A stretch of 64,000 nucleotides of DNA from JBOFBH01 sp051657715 (GTDB taxonomy: Bacteria; Actinomycetota; Actinomycetes; Actinomycetales; Angustibacteraceae): contig JBOFLF010000015.1 of assembly GCA_051657715.1 (NCBI GenBank), positions 30,590 through 94,589 on the forward strand, given 5' to 3'. Numbering within the stretch: the stretch's first letter is position 1; each line of letters opens with the position of its first letter. Both the position numbers and the translations under genes were made by a program. The notes under the pieces are model-generated. The model was not told where the DNA came from. It ran no database searches and was given only the letters and a program-made list of their open reading frames with translations. Of this stretch, positions 50,319 through 59,941 are shown piece after piece.

Positions 50319-52657
50319 TGCGGCGTGGGCCGCTCGCAGGTGAGGTCGATCACCAGATCCACGGACACGTCGACCTCGCCAGCACGACCCGGAGCGGTGT
50401 CACCGCCGCCGGTACGGGTCCGCTCGTCCACGCCAGCAGCACCGGCCAGTGCCAGTGCTGCCGCGGGTTCTACCGGGCCGGCGAGCCGGGCCGCCTCCAG
50501 GACGTCGGTGATCTCGTGGCCGATCAGCTCGTGCCGGTCCAACAGCGCGTCGCGGAGCGCGGCCACCAGGTGCCGATGGCGGCTCAGCAGGTCGCGGACC
50601 ACCTGACGCTGCTCCTGCAGCAGCTCCTCGACCATCCGGCGTCCCTCGGTGTCGCTGAGCACCCGGCCGACGACGCCCTGGTCGGCGAACGCCGAGCCCT
50701 GCACCGCGGCGTACGACACCAAGGTGCCGACCATCCCGCTGGCACCCACCATCTGCGCGGCCACCGTGGTCGCGTACTGCAGGTCACCGGCCGGGCCGGT
50801 GGAGACGTCGCCGAAGAACTGCTCCTCGGCGACCTGCCCGCCGAACGCGATCCGGATCAGGTCGCGCAGCTCGCTGCGGGACCGGGTGAACACCTCGTCC
50901 GGGTCGCCGTGCGCCAGCAGCCCCAGGGCGTCGCGACGCTTGACGATGGTGAGCACCTCCAACCGGCGCTGCGGCGCGACCAGCCAGGCCACGGTGGCGT
51001 GGCCGGCCTCGTGGGTGGCGATCAGCCGACGCTCGTGGTCGGTGTACCCGACCGGCTGCGCCAGACCGATCTCGGTGACCATCCGGGCGTGCTCGACGTC
51101 GGCCCACCGCATCGCGGTGCGTCCGGCGGCCAGTGCCTGGACCAGTGCCTCGTCCAGCAGGCCCTCCAGCATCGCGGGGCTGTACCCCTGGGTGAGGCCG
51201 GCCAGCGCGTCCCGCCGCTGCGGGTCGTCGAGCACCGCGTCGTGCGCCTTGCGGGACAGGAAGTGGTCGACCACCTGCCGGCGCCCGGCCTTGTCCGGCA
51301 GGCCGAAGGTCAGCCGCTGGTCGAACCGGCCCGGCCGCAGCAGCGCCGGGTCCAGGCGCTCCGCGGTGTTGGTGGACGCCAGCAGCATGATGTGGGCCGG
51401 CGGGTTGGCCGGGCCCGGCAGCTGCCGGTGCGCCGGCAGCACCAGGTTGACCGCATCGACGAGGCGACCGAGCAGTCGGCGTCCCGCGGTCGGCTGGTCG
51501 AAGGACTGCAGCTGCACGAGCAGCTCGTTCACGGTCATCTGTGAGTCCCCGGGGCCGCTGAACGCGGACACCGCCGACCCCGGCAGCTGGGCCGCGGCGG
51601 ACGACGCGCCGCCGAACGGCAACCCGACCAGGCCGTCACACCCGGGGGCTGAGGTCGGCGTCACACCCAGGCCCGCGCTGGTCACCGAGGACCGCGTCGG
51701 CGACCCCGGGATCGTCGCCCCGGCAACCGATGCCGCTGCCGCCGGTCGGCGCAGCGCGATGGCGTCGAACTCGTCGATGAACCCGATCGCGCCGCCGTAC
51801 TGACGGGCCGCCCGCCGAAGCGCCCGGAAGAACGATCGGATCTGCCGCTGGGACGCCCCCTGCAGGCTGGACTGGAAGGACGTCGCGGTGGCCATCAGGA
51901 ACGGCACGCCGGCCTCCCGGGCCAACGCCTTGGCGGTGTGCGTCTTGCCGGTCCCGGGCGGCCCCTCGAAGAGGATGCCGCGGCGGGGGCGACCGCCCAT
52001 CACCGCCGCGTAGGTCCGGTGCGCCAGGAACAGGTTCAGCGAGCGCACCACCTCGGCCTTGACCACGTCGATCCCCACCACGTCGTCCAGCCCGACGTCG
52101 ATCTGCTCCGGGCGCACCAGCACGTGCGGGGAACGACCGGCGACGACCGTGGTCGCCAGCAGCACGACGATCAGGACGATGAAGAAGCCGATGCCGGTGA
52201 GGTACAGCGGGTCGATGTCCGGCAGGCTCGGCGCACCGACCGGATCACCGACGAGCAGGCGGTACCAGAGCCACCCACAGAGCAGGCCACCGAGCACGGC
52301 CAACCGCCCCAACCGTCGACGCCGGGTCCGTTCCCGAGTCCGGGCGACGTCCAGGCCGTGCACCGCACCCGTACCGACCTGATCGAGCAGGCTGGCACCG
52401 ACGCCTGCCGGGCCTGCGGTCACCGCACCCGGCGGGACCTCGGCCGCAGTGCTGACCTCGGCCGCAGTGATCACGTCGGCCGGGACGGTCGGGGGGACAG
52501 CCCTCTGGGCTGCTGCACCGGCGGCTGAGTCAGCCACCGGTCTCTTCTCATCGTCGGGCAACTCGATCCCCGTCCCCTCGTTGGCGCCGGCTAGAGCACC
52601 AGCGTGACGCCTGCGCCGGGACCGTGGACGTCGATGCCTCCTCATGTGACCAGGCAA
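50315..52657 (-). CDS. FtsH-like AAA+ metalloprotease with insertion in the ATPase domain
   Basis: This 780-residue protein has two membrane helices (about 118-135 and 150-175), an AAA+ ATPase with Walker A G-P-P-G-T-G-K-T near residue 231, Walker B F-I-D-E-F-D, and an SRH with L-A-S-T-N-T-A-E-R-L-D-P-A-L-L-R-P-G-R-F-D. An M41 protease domain follows with H549-E-A-G-H553 and the later ligand in G-P-A-G-D-L. It should degrade membrane or misfolded proteins. Unlike canonical FtsH, it has a long Pro/Ala-rich cytosolic N-terminus and an insertion of about 85 residues between Walker B and the next motif. It is probably an actinobacterial paralogue, so no gene symbol is given. Confidence 0.88.
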   Translation of the reverse strand: MPGHMRRHRRPRSRRRRHAGALAGANEGTGIELPDDEKRPVADSAAGAAAQRAVPPTVPADVITAAEVSTAAEVPPGAVTAGPAGVGASLLDQVGTGAVHGLDVARTRERTRRRRLGRLAVLGGLLCGWLWYRLLVGDPVGAPSLPDIDPLYLTGIGFFIVLIVVLLATTVVAGRSPHVLVRPEQIDVGLDDVVGIDVVKAEVVRSLNLFLAHRTYAAVMGGRPRRGILFEGPPGTGKTHTAKALAREAGVPFLMATATSFQSSLQGASQRQIRSFFRALRRAARQYGGAIGFIDEFDAIALRRPAAAASVAGATIPGSPTRSSVTSAGLGVTPTSAPGCDGLVGLPFGGASSAAAQLPGSAVSAFSGPGDSQMTVNELLVQLQSFDQPTAGRRLLGRLVDAVNLVLPAHRQLPGPANPPAHIMLLASTNTAERLDPALLRPGRFDQRLTFGLPDKAGRRQVVDHFLSRKAHDAVLDDPQRRDALAGLTQGYSPAMLEGLLDEALVQALAAGRTAMRWADVEHARMVTEIGLAQPVGYTDHERRLIATHEAGHATVAWLVAPQRRLEVLTIVKRRDALGLLAHGDPDEVFTRSRSELRDLIRIAFGGQVAEEQFFGDVSTGPAGDLQYATTVAAQMVGASGMVGTLVSYAAVQGSAFADQGVVGRVLSDTEGRRMVEELLQEQRQVVRDLLSRHRHLVAALRDALLDRHELIGHEITDVLEAARLAGPVEPAAALALAGAAGVDERTRTGGGDTAPGRAGEVDVSVDLVIDLTCERPTPQ
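52436..52489. repeat. 18-base repeats in the N-terminal region of the FtsH-like gene
   Basis: GACCTCGGCCGCAGTGCT (52436) and GACCTCGGCCGCAGTGAT (52454) are followed by a degenerate third unit at 52472. On the coding strand they encode T-A-A-E-V-type repeats. Confidence 0.75.
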
Positions 52658-52725
52658 ACACTCAAAGTCATCATGGGTCGCTCACCGTGATACCGACCGG
52701 TGGCCAGGGGTGCTCGTGCGCAGCA

Positions 52726-53712
52726 CTAATCCGTGACTAGTCCGGCGAACAGATCCGGCGCTGGTCGAGCCTGGCGAGTCGTCGAACCGATCGACGGGCC
52801 GGTGACCCGGCGGAAGCCTTCAGCGTCGGGCACCCGGCGAGGAACGCCGTTGGACAACGCGTACCACCCGGTGCTGCCGACCACCTGCACCTGCGTCCGG
52901 TGGGCGATCAGAGCCTCCAGCACAACCGCACGCTCAGACGACCCCGCCCGCACGACGACGTCGAGACGCTCGTCGTCGACCACCACCGCAGGGTGGTCGG
53001 CGTCATCGGCCGGGGCCACGAACCGCGCCGGCAACACGCCGCCGCGGATGGCCTGGGCCGCGGCTCGGCGTTCGGCGTCCGCCCAGGTGCGCGCCACCTG
53101 CACCCAGTGCACCGCGGGGTGCGGCCAGCCCCGTACCCGCTGCACCGCGCGCATGGTCGCCCGGTGCGCCATCACATGGTCGGGGTGACCGTAGCCGCCG
53201 TGGGGGTCATAGGTCACGACGACCTGCGGACGGACCTCGTCCAGGATCGCCCGCAGGGCGGCGGCCGCGTCGTCCACCTCGGCCAACGCGAACGCGTTCG
53301 CCCGCGCCGATACCGCTGGTCCAGCCAGACCGGGACGCAGCCACCGCATGCCGGAGTCGCGCCACCGGCCGTCAGCCAGCACCCGGTGGTCACGGACGCC
53401 GATCGCGCGCATCGCCGCTGCCAGCTCGCCGGCACGATGCGGCCCCAGGGCGTCGTCCACATCGCTGGCGAGCCGGCGCAGCCGCGGGACCAACACCTCC
53501 CCCTCCTCGCCCAGGGTGCAGGTCACCACCGTCACCGCGGTGCCGTCCGCGACCGCGCGGGCCATCGTCAGACCGGTGGCCAAGGTCTCGTCGTCCGGGT
53601 GCGCATGGACCAGCAGCAGGCGACGGCCGGTCGGCCGCACACGGCGGCTGCGGCTCTCGCCGCTTACCTCCCCCGCGGCCATGTCCCCGACAGCCATGTC
53701 CCCGGCGCTCAT
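52726..53712 (-). CDS. mshB: MshB-type mycothiol deacetylase (PIG-L family)
   Basis: This protein of about 328 residues is a LmbE/PIG-L zinc deacetylase with A-H-P-D-D-E (His and Asp ligands) near the start and G-H-P-D-H (third ligand) about 130 residues later. Mid-sequence D-P-H-G-G-Y-G and E-A-L-I-A-H-R-T-Q-V-Q-V match MshB, which deacetylates GlcNAc-inositol in mycothiol synthesis (Rv1170 in M. tuberculosis). ATG 53712 begins 22 bases after the dpp ATPase gene. A 15-base repeat makes three in-frame ATGs (G-D-M repeats), so the exact start is uncertain and the first 20-25 residues are dispensable-looking. Confidence 0.93.
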   Translation of the reverse strand: MSAGDMAVGDMAAGEVSGESRSRRVRPTGRRLLLVHAHPDDETLATGLTMARAVADGTAVTVVTCTLGEEGEVLVPRLRRLASDVDDALGPHRAGELAAAMRAIGVRDHRVLADGRWRDSGMRWLRPGLAGPAVSARANAFALAEVDDAAAALRAILDEVRPQVVVTYDPHGGYGHPDHVMAHRATMRAVQRVRGWPHPAVHWVQVARTWADAERRAAAQAIRGGVLPARFVAPADDADHPAVVVDDERLDVVVRAGSSERAVVLEALIAHRTQVQVVGSTGWYALSNGVPRRVPDAEGFRRVTGPSIGSTTRQARPAPDLFAGLVTD

Positions 53713-53722
53713 GTTCCCGCTC
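53678..53722. repeat. 15-base tandem repeats spanning the mshB start codons
   Basis: GCCATGTCCCCG(ACA/GCG) at 53678 and 53693, and a diverged third unit at 53708. Each contains an in-frame ATG on the coding strand, so alternative starts at about 53682, 53697 and 53712 are possible. Confidence 0.8.
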
Positions 53723-53734
53723 AGCTGCCGGCGC

Positions 53735-54756
<1,022 letters not shown>

Positions 54757-54760
<4 letters not shown>

Positions 54761-55803
54761 GCGCCCTCCTTGGTGCTGGTGCCCACCGGGCTCAGGACGA
54801 GTCGTTCGGCGGCGAGCCGGCTGCGGTCGCCCGCAGGCAGGTGGCAGCGGATGAAGTGCCGCTCGTGGACCTCGTCGAGAGCTGGGCGCTCGGTGTCGCA
54901 CCGGTCCTCGGACACGTGCTGGTGGTACTGGCACCGTGGTCGGAACACACACCCGACCGGGAGGTTGATCAGCGATGGCGGCTGCCCCGGGATCGGCTTG
55001 AGCCGGCTGTCGCCGGTCTCGTCCAACCGTGGCAGCGAGCTGAGCAGCCCCCAGGTGTATGGCATCTGCGGTCGGTAGAACACCTCCCGCACCGGTGCCC
55101 GTTCGACCACCCGACCGCCGTACATCACCGCGACGTCGTCGGCGATGTCCGCGACGACCCCCAGGTCATGGGTGATCAGGACGATCGCGGTGCCGAACTC
55201 CTGTTGCAGGCTGCGCAGCAGCTCGATGATCTGCGCCTGGACGGTCACGTCGAGCGCCGTGGTCGGCTCGTCGGCGATCAGCAGGTCCGGGTCGTTCATC
55301 AACGCCATCGCGATCATCACCCGCTGCCGCATCCCGCCGGACAACTGGTGCGGGTACTCGTCGAACCGGCTGAGCGCACTCGGGATGCCCACCTTGTCGA
55401 GCATCTCGACCGCTCGGGCACGTGCGTCCGCCTTGCTGACCTCCCGATGTACCCGCAAGGCCTCGGTGAGTTGCCGACCGACCGTGTAGAACGGGTGCAG
55501 GGCGGACAGCGGATCCTGGAAGATCATCGCCATCCGGCGGCCGCGCAGCTCGCGCAGCCGGTCCTGGGACGCGCCGACCAGTTCCTCGCCGCCCAGCCGG
55601 ATCGACCCGGTGACGGTCGCCCGTCGTCCGGTGTGCAGGCCCATGACCGCCGCGCTGGTCACCGACTTGCCGGAGCCGGACTCGCCCACGATCGCCAAGG
55701 TTCTGCCCTGGTCGACGTCCACCGAGAGCCCGTCGACGGCCTGGACCACGCCGTCATCGGTGGCGAACTGGACTCGCAGATCGTCGATCTCCAAGAAGCT
55801 CAC
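54757..55803 (-). CDS. dppD: Dipeptide/oligopeptide ABC transporter ATP-binding protein (DppD/OppD type)
   Basis: This 348-residue ABC ATPase has Walker A G-E-S-G-S-G-K-S, signature L-S-G-G-M-R-Q-R, Walker B L-L-I-A-D-E-P-T-T-A-L-D and the C-terminal Cys-containing extension (C-V-F-R-P-R-C). It forms a heterodimer with the next gene product to power import of peptides or nickel. It is translationally coupled at both ends: its start overlaps the permease stop and its stop overlaps dppF, four bases each. Confidence 0.95.
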
Positions 55804-56789
55804 GCCAGCCTCACCCTCGGGTCGATGGCGGCGTACAGGACGTCGACCACCAAATTGGCGACCAACACGAAGACGGCCGCTACCAGCATCGTCCCGGTGA
55901 TCACCGGCAAGTCCGACTGGAGTGTCGAATCAAGGGCGAGGCGGCCCAGGCCGGGCAGGCCGAAGATCTGCTCAGTGATCACCGCTCCGCCGAGCAGGAC
56001 CGCGAAGTCGATCCCGACGGCGGTCACCAACGGGGTCAACCCGGCCCGCAACGCGTGCCGACCGATCACCTGGCGTTCGCCCAGGCCCTTGGCTCGAGCG
56101 GTGCGGATGAAGTCCTCGCCCATCGTGTCCAGCATCTGGTTGCGGGTGAGCCGGGTGTAGAACGCCGCGTACAACGTCGCCAGGGTGATCCACGGCAGCA
56201 GGAAGACCTTGAACCAGTTCAGTGGATCGTCGCTGAACGGGGCGTAGCTGGGGTAGTCCATGATCCGGAACCGGAAGAACACCACGTACTGCAGGACCAG
56301 GCCGATGAAGAACGTGGGGAACGAGTAGCCGATCAATGCCACCCCGACGCCGAGCCGGTCCGGCCACCGACCGCGCTTCAGCGCAGCGAGCACGCCGACC
56401 CCGACGCCGTACGTCAACCACAGCACGACGGCGCCGATCGCGCCGGCCGCGGTGACCGGCAACGCTTCGGCGATCAGGTCGGTGACGTTTCGTTGCTGGA
56501 AGAAGGAGTAGCCCAAGCACGGAGCCGGGCACTCGAAGGTGGCGGTGCCGCTGCCGTACTGGCGGCCGACGAAGATGGCCTTGACGAACTGGCCGTACTG
56601 CTCGTGGAGCGGCTTGTCGTACCCCAGGCGGATCCGGTTCTGCTCGATGATCTGCGGGTTGCACGACTTGCCGCAGGTCAGTGCCGCCGGGTCTGCCGGG
56701 GCTGCCTGGAACAACAGGAACACGATGATGCTGAGCGCGGCCAGCATGAGCACCATCGCCACGACCCGCCGGACGATGTAGGCGCCCAC
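55800..56789 (-). CDS. dppB: Dipeptide/oligopeptide ABC transporter permease (DppB type)
   Basis: This 329-residue permease has about six membrane helices. It begins with the typical helix plus a long external loop (about 30-115, containing two Cys pairs, T-C-G-K-S-C-N and F-E-C-P-A-P-C). It ends in the BPD_transp_1 domain with the coupling motif T-A-R-A-K-G-L near residue 225. It forms the transmembrane pore with DppC. It starts at GTG 56789 with GGAGG upstream, and 124 bases separate it from dppA, containing a strong stem-loop. Confidence 0.92.
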   Translation of the reverse strand: MGAYIVRRVVAMVLMLAALSIIVFLLFQAAPADPAALTCGKSCNPQIIEQNRIRLGYDKPLHEQYGQFVKAIFVGRQYGSGTATFECPAPCLGYSFFQQRNVTDLIAEALPVTAAGAIGAVVLWLTYGVGVGVLAALKRGRWPDRLGVGVALIGYSFPTFFIGLVLQYVVFFRFRIMDYPSYAPFSDDPLNWFKVFLLPWITLATLYAAFYTRLTRNQMLDTMGEDFIRTARAKGLGERQVIGRHALRAGLTPLVTAVGIDFAVLLGGAVITEQIFGLPGLGRLALDSTLQSDLPVITGTMLVAAVFVLVANLVVDVLYAAIDPRVRLA

Positions 56790-56832
56790 GACGGCCTCCG
56801 ATCAGACAAGGACGGCAGTGGCCGGCCCGCGG

Positions 56833-56871
56833 GGCTCCGGGACGGACCGATGGGCGGTCCGCCCCGGAGCC
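56833..56871 (-). terminator. Stem-loop between dppA and dppB (attenuator or stabiliser)
   Basis: GGCTCCGGGACGGA (56833-56846) and TCCGCCCCGGAGCC (56858-56871) pair at 13 of 14 positions (one G-U/A-C type mismatch) around an 11-base loop. Such hairpins after the binding-protein gene reduce downstream expression and stabilise the upstream mRNA in many ABC operons. Confidence 0.6.
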
Positions 56872-56913
56872 ATGGCAGCGATCAGGCCGCCCCGATGGAA
56901 CGGCCCGGGTCGG

Positions 56914-58686
56914 TCACTTCTTGACGAACAGGTCGGCGTAGCTCCAGGAACCGAACGGCGACCACAGGTAGGTCTGGCCTCCTTCGCCGCTCGCGCTACC
57001 GACCTTGGACCCGGCGAGCCGCTGCTCCTTGTCGAACAGCGTCGGCAGGATCCACCCCTGCTGCACCGCCTGCTTGTTGAGCTCTTGCCACACCTGGGCC
57101 TGCTTGGCCCGGTCAGCCTCGCCTCGGTTGGCCTCCGCCTTGGCGGTGAACTCCTGGTCGGTCACCTGGGAGAGGTTGAACCCGCCCTTGGCGCCGACGA
57201 GCTCGGGGACGACCGTGGAGGCGTTGGACCAGTCCGGCCCCCACCCCGACCACATGATCTCTTTGCTCTTGGTGCTGTCCTGCACGATGCTGTAGTACTG
57301 ATCCCGCGGCAGGCCCTCAATCTTGACGTCGATGCCCGCCTTCTTCCAGCTGGACTGCAGCGCCGCGGCACCCTTCTCGTTGTCCGGGGTCTGCTGGAAC
57401 TGGTAGGTCAGCTTGGGCATCGGCTTGCCGGACTCGGCGATCAGCTTCTTCGCCAGCTCCGGGTCGCCGCTGTCCGGGACCTTGGCGCCTAGCAAGTTCT
57501 CCCACAGGCCGGTCGGTGCGTAGTCCGGCGTCAGGTTGGGCTTGATCATCCCGTCCGCCAAGTCACCGGCGAACGACCCGCCCAGCAGCGTCCGGTAGGC
57601 CGCTCGATCAGCCGCGACCAGCAGGGCCTGCCGATGTTTGAGCTCGGACACCTTCTTCACGTCGATTGCCAGGTACCGCACGTACGGGCTGAGCTCGTCG
57701 ATCCGCCGCTTCTCGTACCGCGGGTCGTCGAACACCTTGGTCAGCGATGCGGTCTGCAACGCGTCCCGCCCGACCGCGGCCTGGTCCTCGCCGGCGTCGG
57801 CGATGATCCGCTGGTCGTGCGTGGTGGGTGCGACGGAGAACTTCATCACGATCTTGTCCGGATACGCCGGACGGTACGGGTCGCTCTCCGGGCTCCAGTT
57901 GGTGTTGCGCTCCAGCACCAGCTGCTGCTTCTTGGTGTACTCCACGATCTTGTACGGCCCGTTGGAGACCACCTGGGTGTCGTACTTCTCCGGGTCGGTG
58001 TCCTTAGCCTTCGGCACCGGCGCGAACGCGGTCAACGTGGTCGTGTAGTTGAAGTCCGCGATCGGCGACTTGAGGTTGAACGTGATGGTCTTGCCGTCCG
58101 GCGAGCACACCACTGCCTTGTCGTAGGACGCCTGGTCGTTGCCGCCGGTCGTGTACGGCCCCTTGTAGGTCGGGACGTCGTTGCCGTCCTTGTCCTTCTC
58201 GCTCGGGATGTCCAGCAGGCTCATCGCATAGGAGGGGCCGTCGGTGATCACGTCGGTGGCGAACGTGCGAGACACGCCGTACTTGATGTCCTCGCACGTG
58301 ACGTCCGAGCCGTCCTCCCATTTCACACCGGCCCGCAGGGCGAAGGTCCAGGTCTTGCCCTGGTCCGGCGTCTTACCGATGTCGGTGGCCAGGTCGCCGA
58401 CAAGCTCGTTGGCCTGCTTCGGGTCCCGGCTCAGCTTGTAGGCGGTCAGCGTCCGGTTCAGATAAGCGCTGGCGAACGCCAGATCCTCACCGGTGTAGTT
58501 GCGCTGCGGATCGAGGTGCTGGATCGAGTCCGCGCTGGTGATGATGGTGAGCGTCCCGCCTTTTTGGGCATCGCCGCTGCCGGAGCCGCCGCTGTCACCA
58601 CCGTCATCGCCACCGCATGCGGCGAGCACGAGCGCACCGGCTACAGCGACGGCGCCCACGCGCAGGCCTCGCCTGGCCTTCATCAT
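56914..58686 (-). CDS. dppA: Peptide ABC transporter substrate-binding lipoprotein (DppA/OppA type)
   Basis: This lipoprotein precursor of about 590 residues has the lipobox L-V-L-A-A-C (Cys near residue 22), a Gly/Ser/Asp linker, and the SBP_bac_5 fold from G-G-T-L-T-I-I onward, ending with W-S-P-F-G-S-W-S-Y. It captures peptides outside the membrane for the DppBCDF importer. ATG 58686 follows AGGAGGA by six bases. It is preceded by the DppC-type permease and followed by a hairpin, an arrangement that would raise the level of the binding protein over the other subunits. Confidence 0.93.
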   Translation of the reverse strand: MMKARRGLRVGAVAVAGALVLAACGGDDGGDSGGSGSGDAQKGGTLTIITSADSIQHLDPQRNYTGEDLAFASAYLNRTLTAYKLSRDPKQANELVGDLATDIGKTPDQGKTWTFALRAGVKWEDGSDVTCEDIKYGVSRTFATDVITDGPSYAMSLLDIPSEKDKDGNDVPTYKGPYTTGGNDQASYDKAVVCSPDGKTITFNLKSPIADFNYTTTLTAFAPVPKAKDTDPEKYDTQVVSNGPYKIVEYTKKQQLVLERNTNWSPESDPYRPAYPDKIVMKFSVAPTTHDQRIIADAGEDQAAVGRDALQTASLTKVFDDPRYEKRRIDELSPYVRYLAIDVKKVSELKHRQALLVAADRAAYRTLLGGSFAGDLADGMIKPNLTPDYAPTGLWENLLGAKVPDSGDPELAKKLIAESGKPMPKLTYQFQQTPDNEKGAAALQSSWKKAGIDVKIEGLPRDQYYSIVQDSTKSKEIMWSGWGPDWSNASTVVPELVGAKGGFNLSQVTDQEFTAKAEANRGEADRAKQAQVWQELNKQAVQQGWILPTLFDKEQRLAGSKVGSASGEGGQTYLWSPFGSWSYADLFVKK

Positions 58687-58792
58687 GTCGTCTCCTCCTG
58701 GTCGAAGGACCGGACGTTCGCCCGATCCCGTACGGCCCACCTGCTGGGTGTGCCCGTCCCGGTCCTGCCGGGGGGTCGCGTGCCTGCCCGGG

Positions 58793-59794
58793 TCACGTTC
58801 GGGACGCCCTGGGGTCGAGTGCGTCTCGAACGGAGTCGCCGAGCAGGTTGAAGGCGAGCACAACGACGAACAGCGCCGTGCCCGGGATGAAGAGGTAGAG
58901 CGGGGCGACCGATGAGAAGCTCACCGACTCGGCGAGCATCTTTCCCCAGGTCGGGGTTGGCTCACCGACACCGACCCCGAGGAAGGCCAGCACCGCCTCC
59001 GACGCGATGTAGGTCGGCATCAGCAGCGAGAAGTACACCAGGATCGGCACCCACAGGTTGGGCAGCATCTCCCGGAAGACGATCCGCCTCGTCGAGGCCC
59101 CCATCGACACCGCGGCCTCGACGAACTCCCGTTCCCGCAGGCTGAGCACCTGGCCGCGGATGATCCGCGCGAGGTACGGCCACCCGAACGTGGTGAACAC
59201 CGCGATCAGAAAGACCACCCGCGGCACCACGGCACCCTCGAGGCCGACCTTCTCCTGCAACAGCTGGAGCACGATGGGGCTGAGCGCCAACAGCAGGATG
59301 AGCTGCGGAAAGCTCAGCAGGAGGTCCATCACCCGACCGATCACCGCGTCCGCGGCGCCGCCGAGGTAGCCGGCCAGCAGACCGAAGACGGTACCCAGAA
59401 TGGTGGTCAACAGTGCACCGGTGACCGCGATGACCAGCGACACCCGGGCGCCGTACAGCAGCTCGGCCAGGATGTCTCGGCCGGTGACCGGCTCGATGCC
59501 CAACGGGTGGTCCCAGCTGATCGCGATCCTGCTCCAGCCCAGGTTCTCCTTCGGCAGACCGCCGTCCCCGATCCGGGTGGTGTCGTACTCCGGGGACAGA
59601 CCGAGGATCCGGACGATCACCGGCGTCAAGATCACCACAAGGACCACGGTGACGACGACACCCAGGCTGATCATCCCGACCCGGTCTCGACGAAGACGGC
59701 CCCAGGCGATCTGGCTTGGTGACCGGCCCTCGCGGCCGGTCACTCCTCCTGCGACAGGCGCTTGCGGGTCAATAGCCTGCGGCGCGATCGCCAT
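58793..59794 (-). CDS. dppC: Dipeptide/oligopeptide ABC transporter permease (DppC type)
   Basis: This 333-residue permease has about six membrane helices. The N-terminal cytosolic segment with W-G-R-L-R-R-D-R-V-G leads to the first helix (V-V-V-T-V-V-L-V-V-I-L). The D-H-P-L-G-I-E-P-V-T-G-R-D-I-L motif and coupling motif E-F-V-E-A-A-V-S-M-G-A-S mark the DppC/OppC family. It is the first gene of the minus-strand dppC-dppA-dppB-dppD-dppF operon, an order in which the permease precedes the binding protein. The promoter is presumably in the 147 bases between typA and this gene. Confidence 0.93.
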   Translation of the reverse strand: MAIAPQAIDPQAPVAGGVTGREGRSPSQIAWGRLRRDRVGMISLGVVVTVVLVVILTPVIVRILGLSPEYDTTRIGDGGLPKENLGWSRIAISWDHPLGIEPVTGRDILAELLYGARVSLVIAVTGALLTTILGTVFGLLAGYLGGAADAVIGRVMDLLLSFPQLILLLALSPIVLQLLQEKVGLEGAVVPRVVFLIAVFTTFGWPYLARIIRGQVLSLREREFVEAAVSMGASTRRIVFREMLPNLWVPILVYFSLLMPTYIASEAVLAFLGVGVGEPTPTWGKMLAESVSFSSVAPLYLFIPGTALFVVVLAFNLLGDSVRDALDPRASRT

Positions 59795-59941
59795 GACGAA
59801 GGAAACCTTTCAGGCTGCTGCGTCTTGTGGACTGGTGTTGGACTCTATGCCAGCTGCGTGCGCGTGCTGCACCGTCCGGGTGACGCCGTTGCTCAATCGT
59901 GACCGCTGCCCTACAACCGCATGAGCGCCGCGGCAGCAGGG

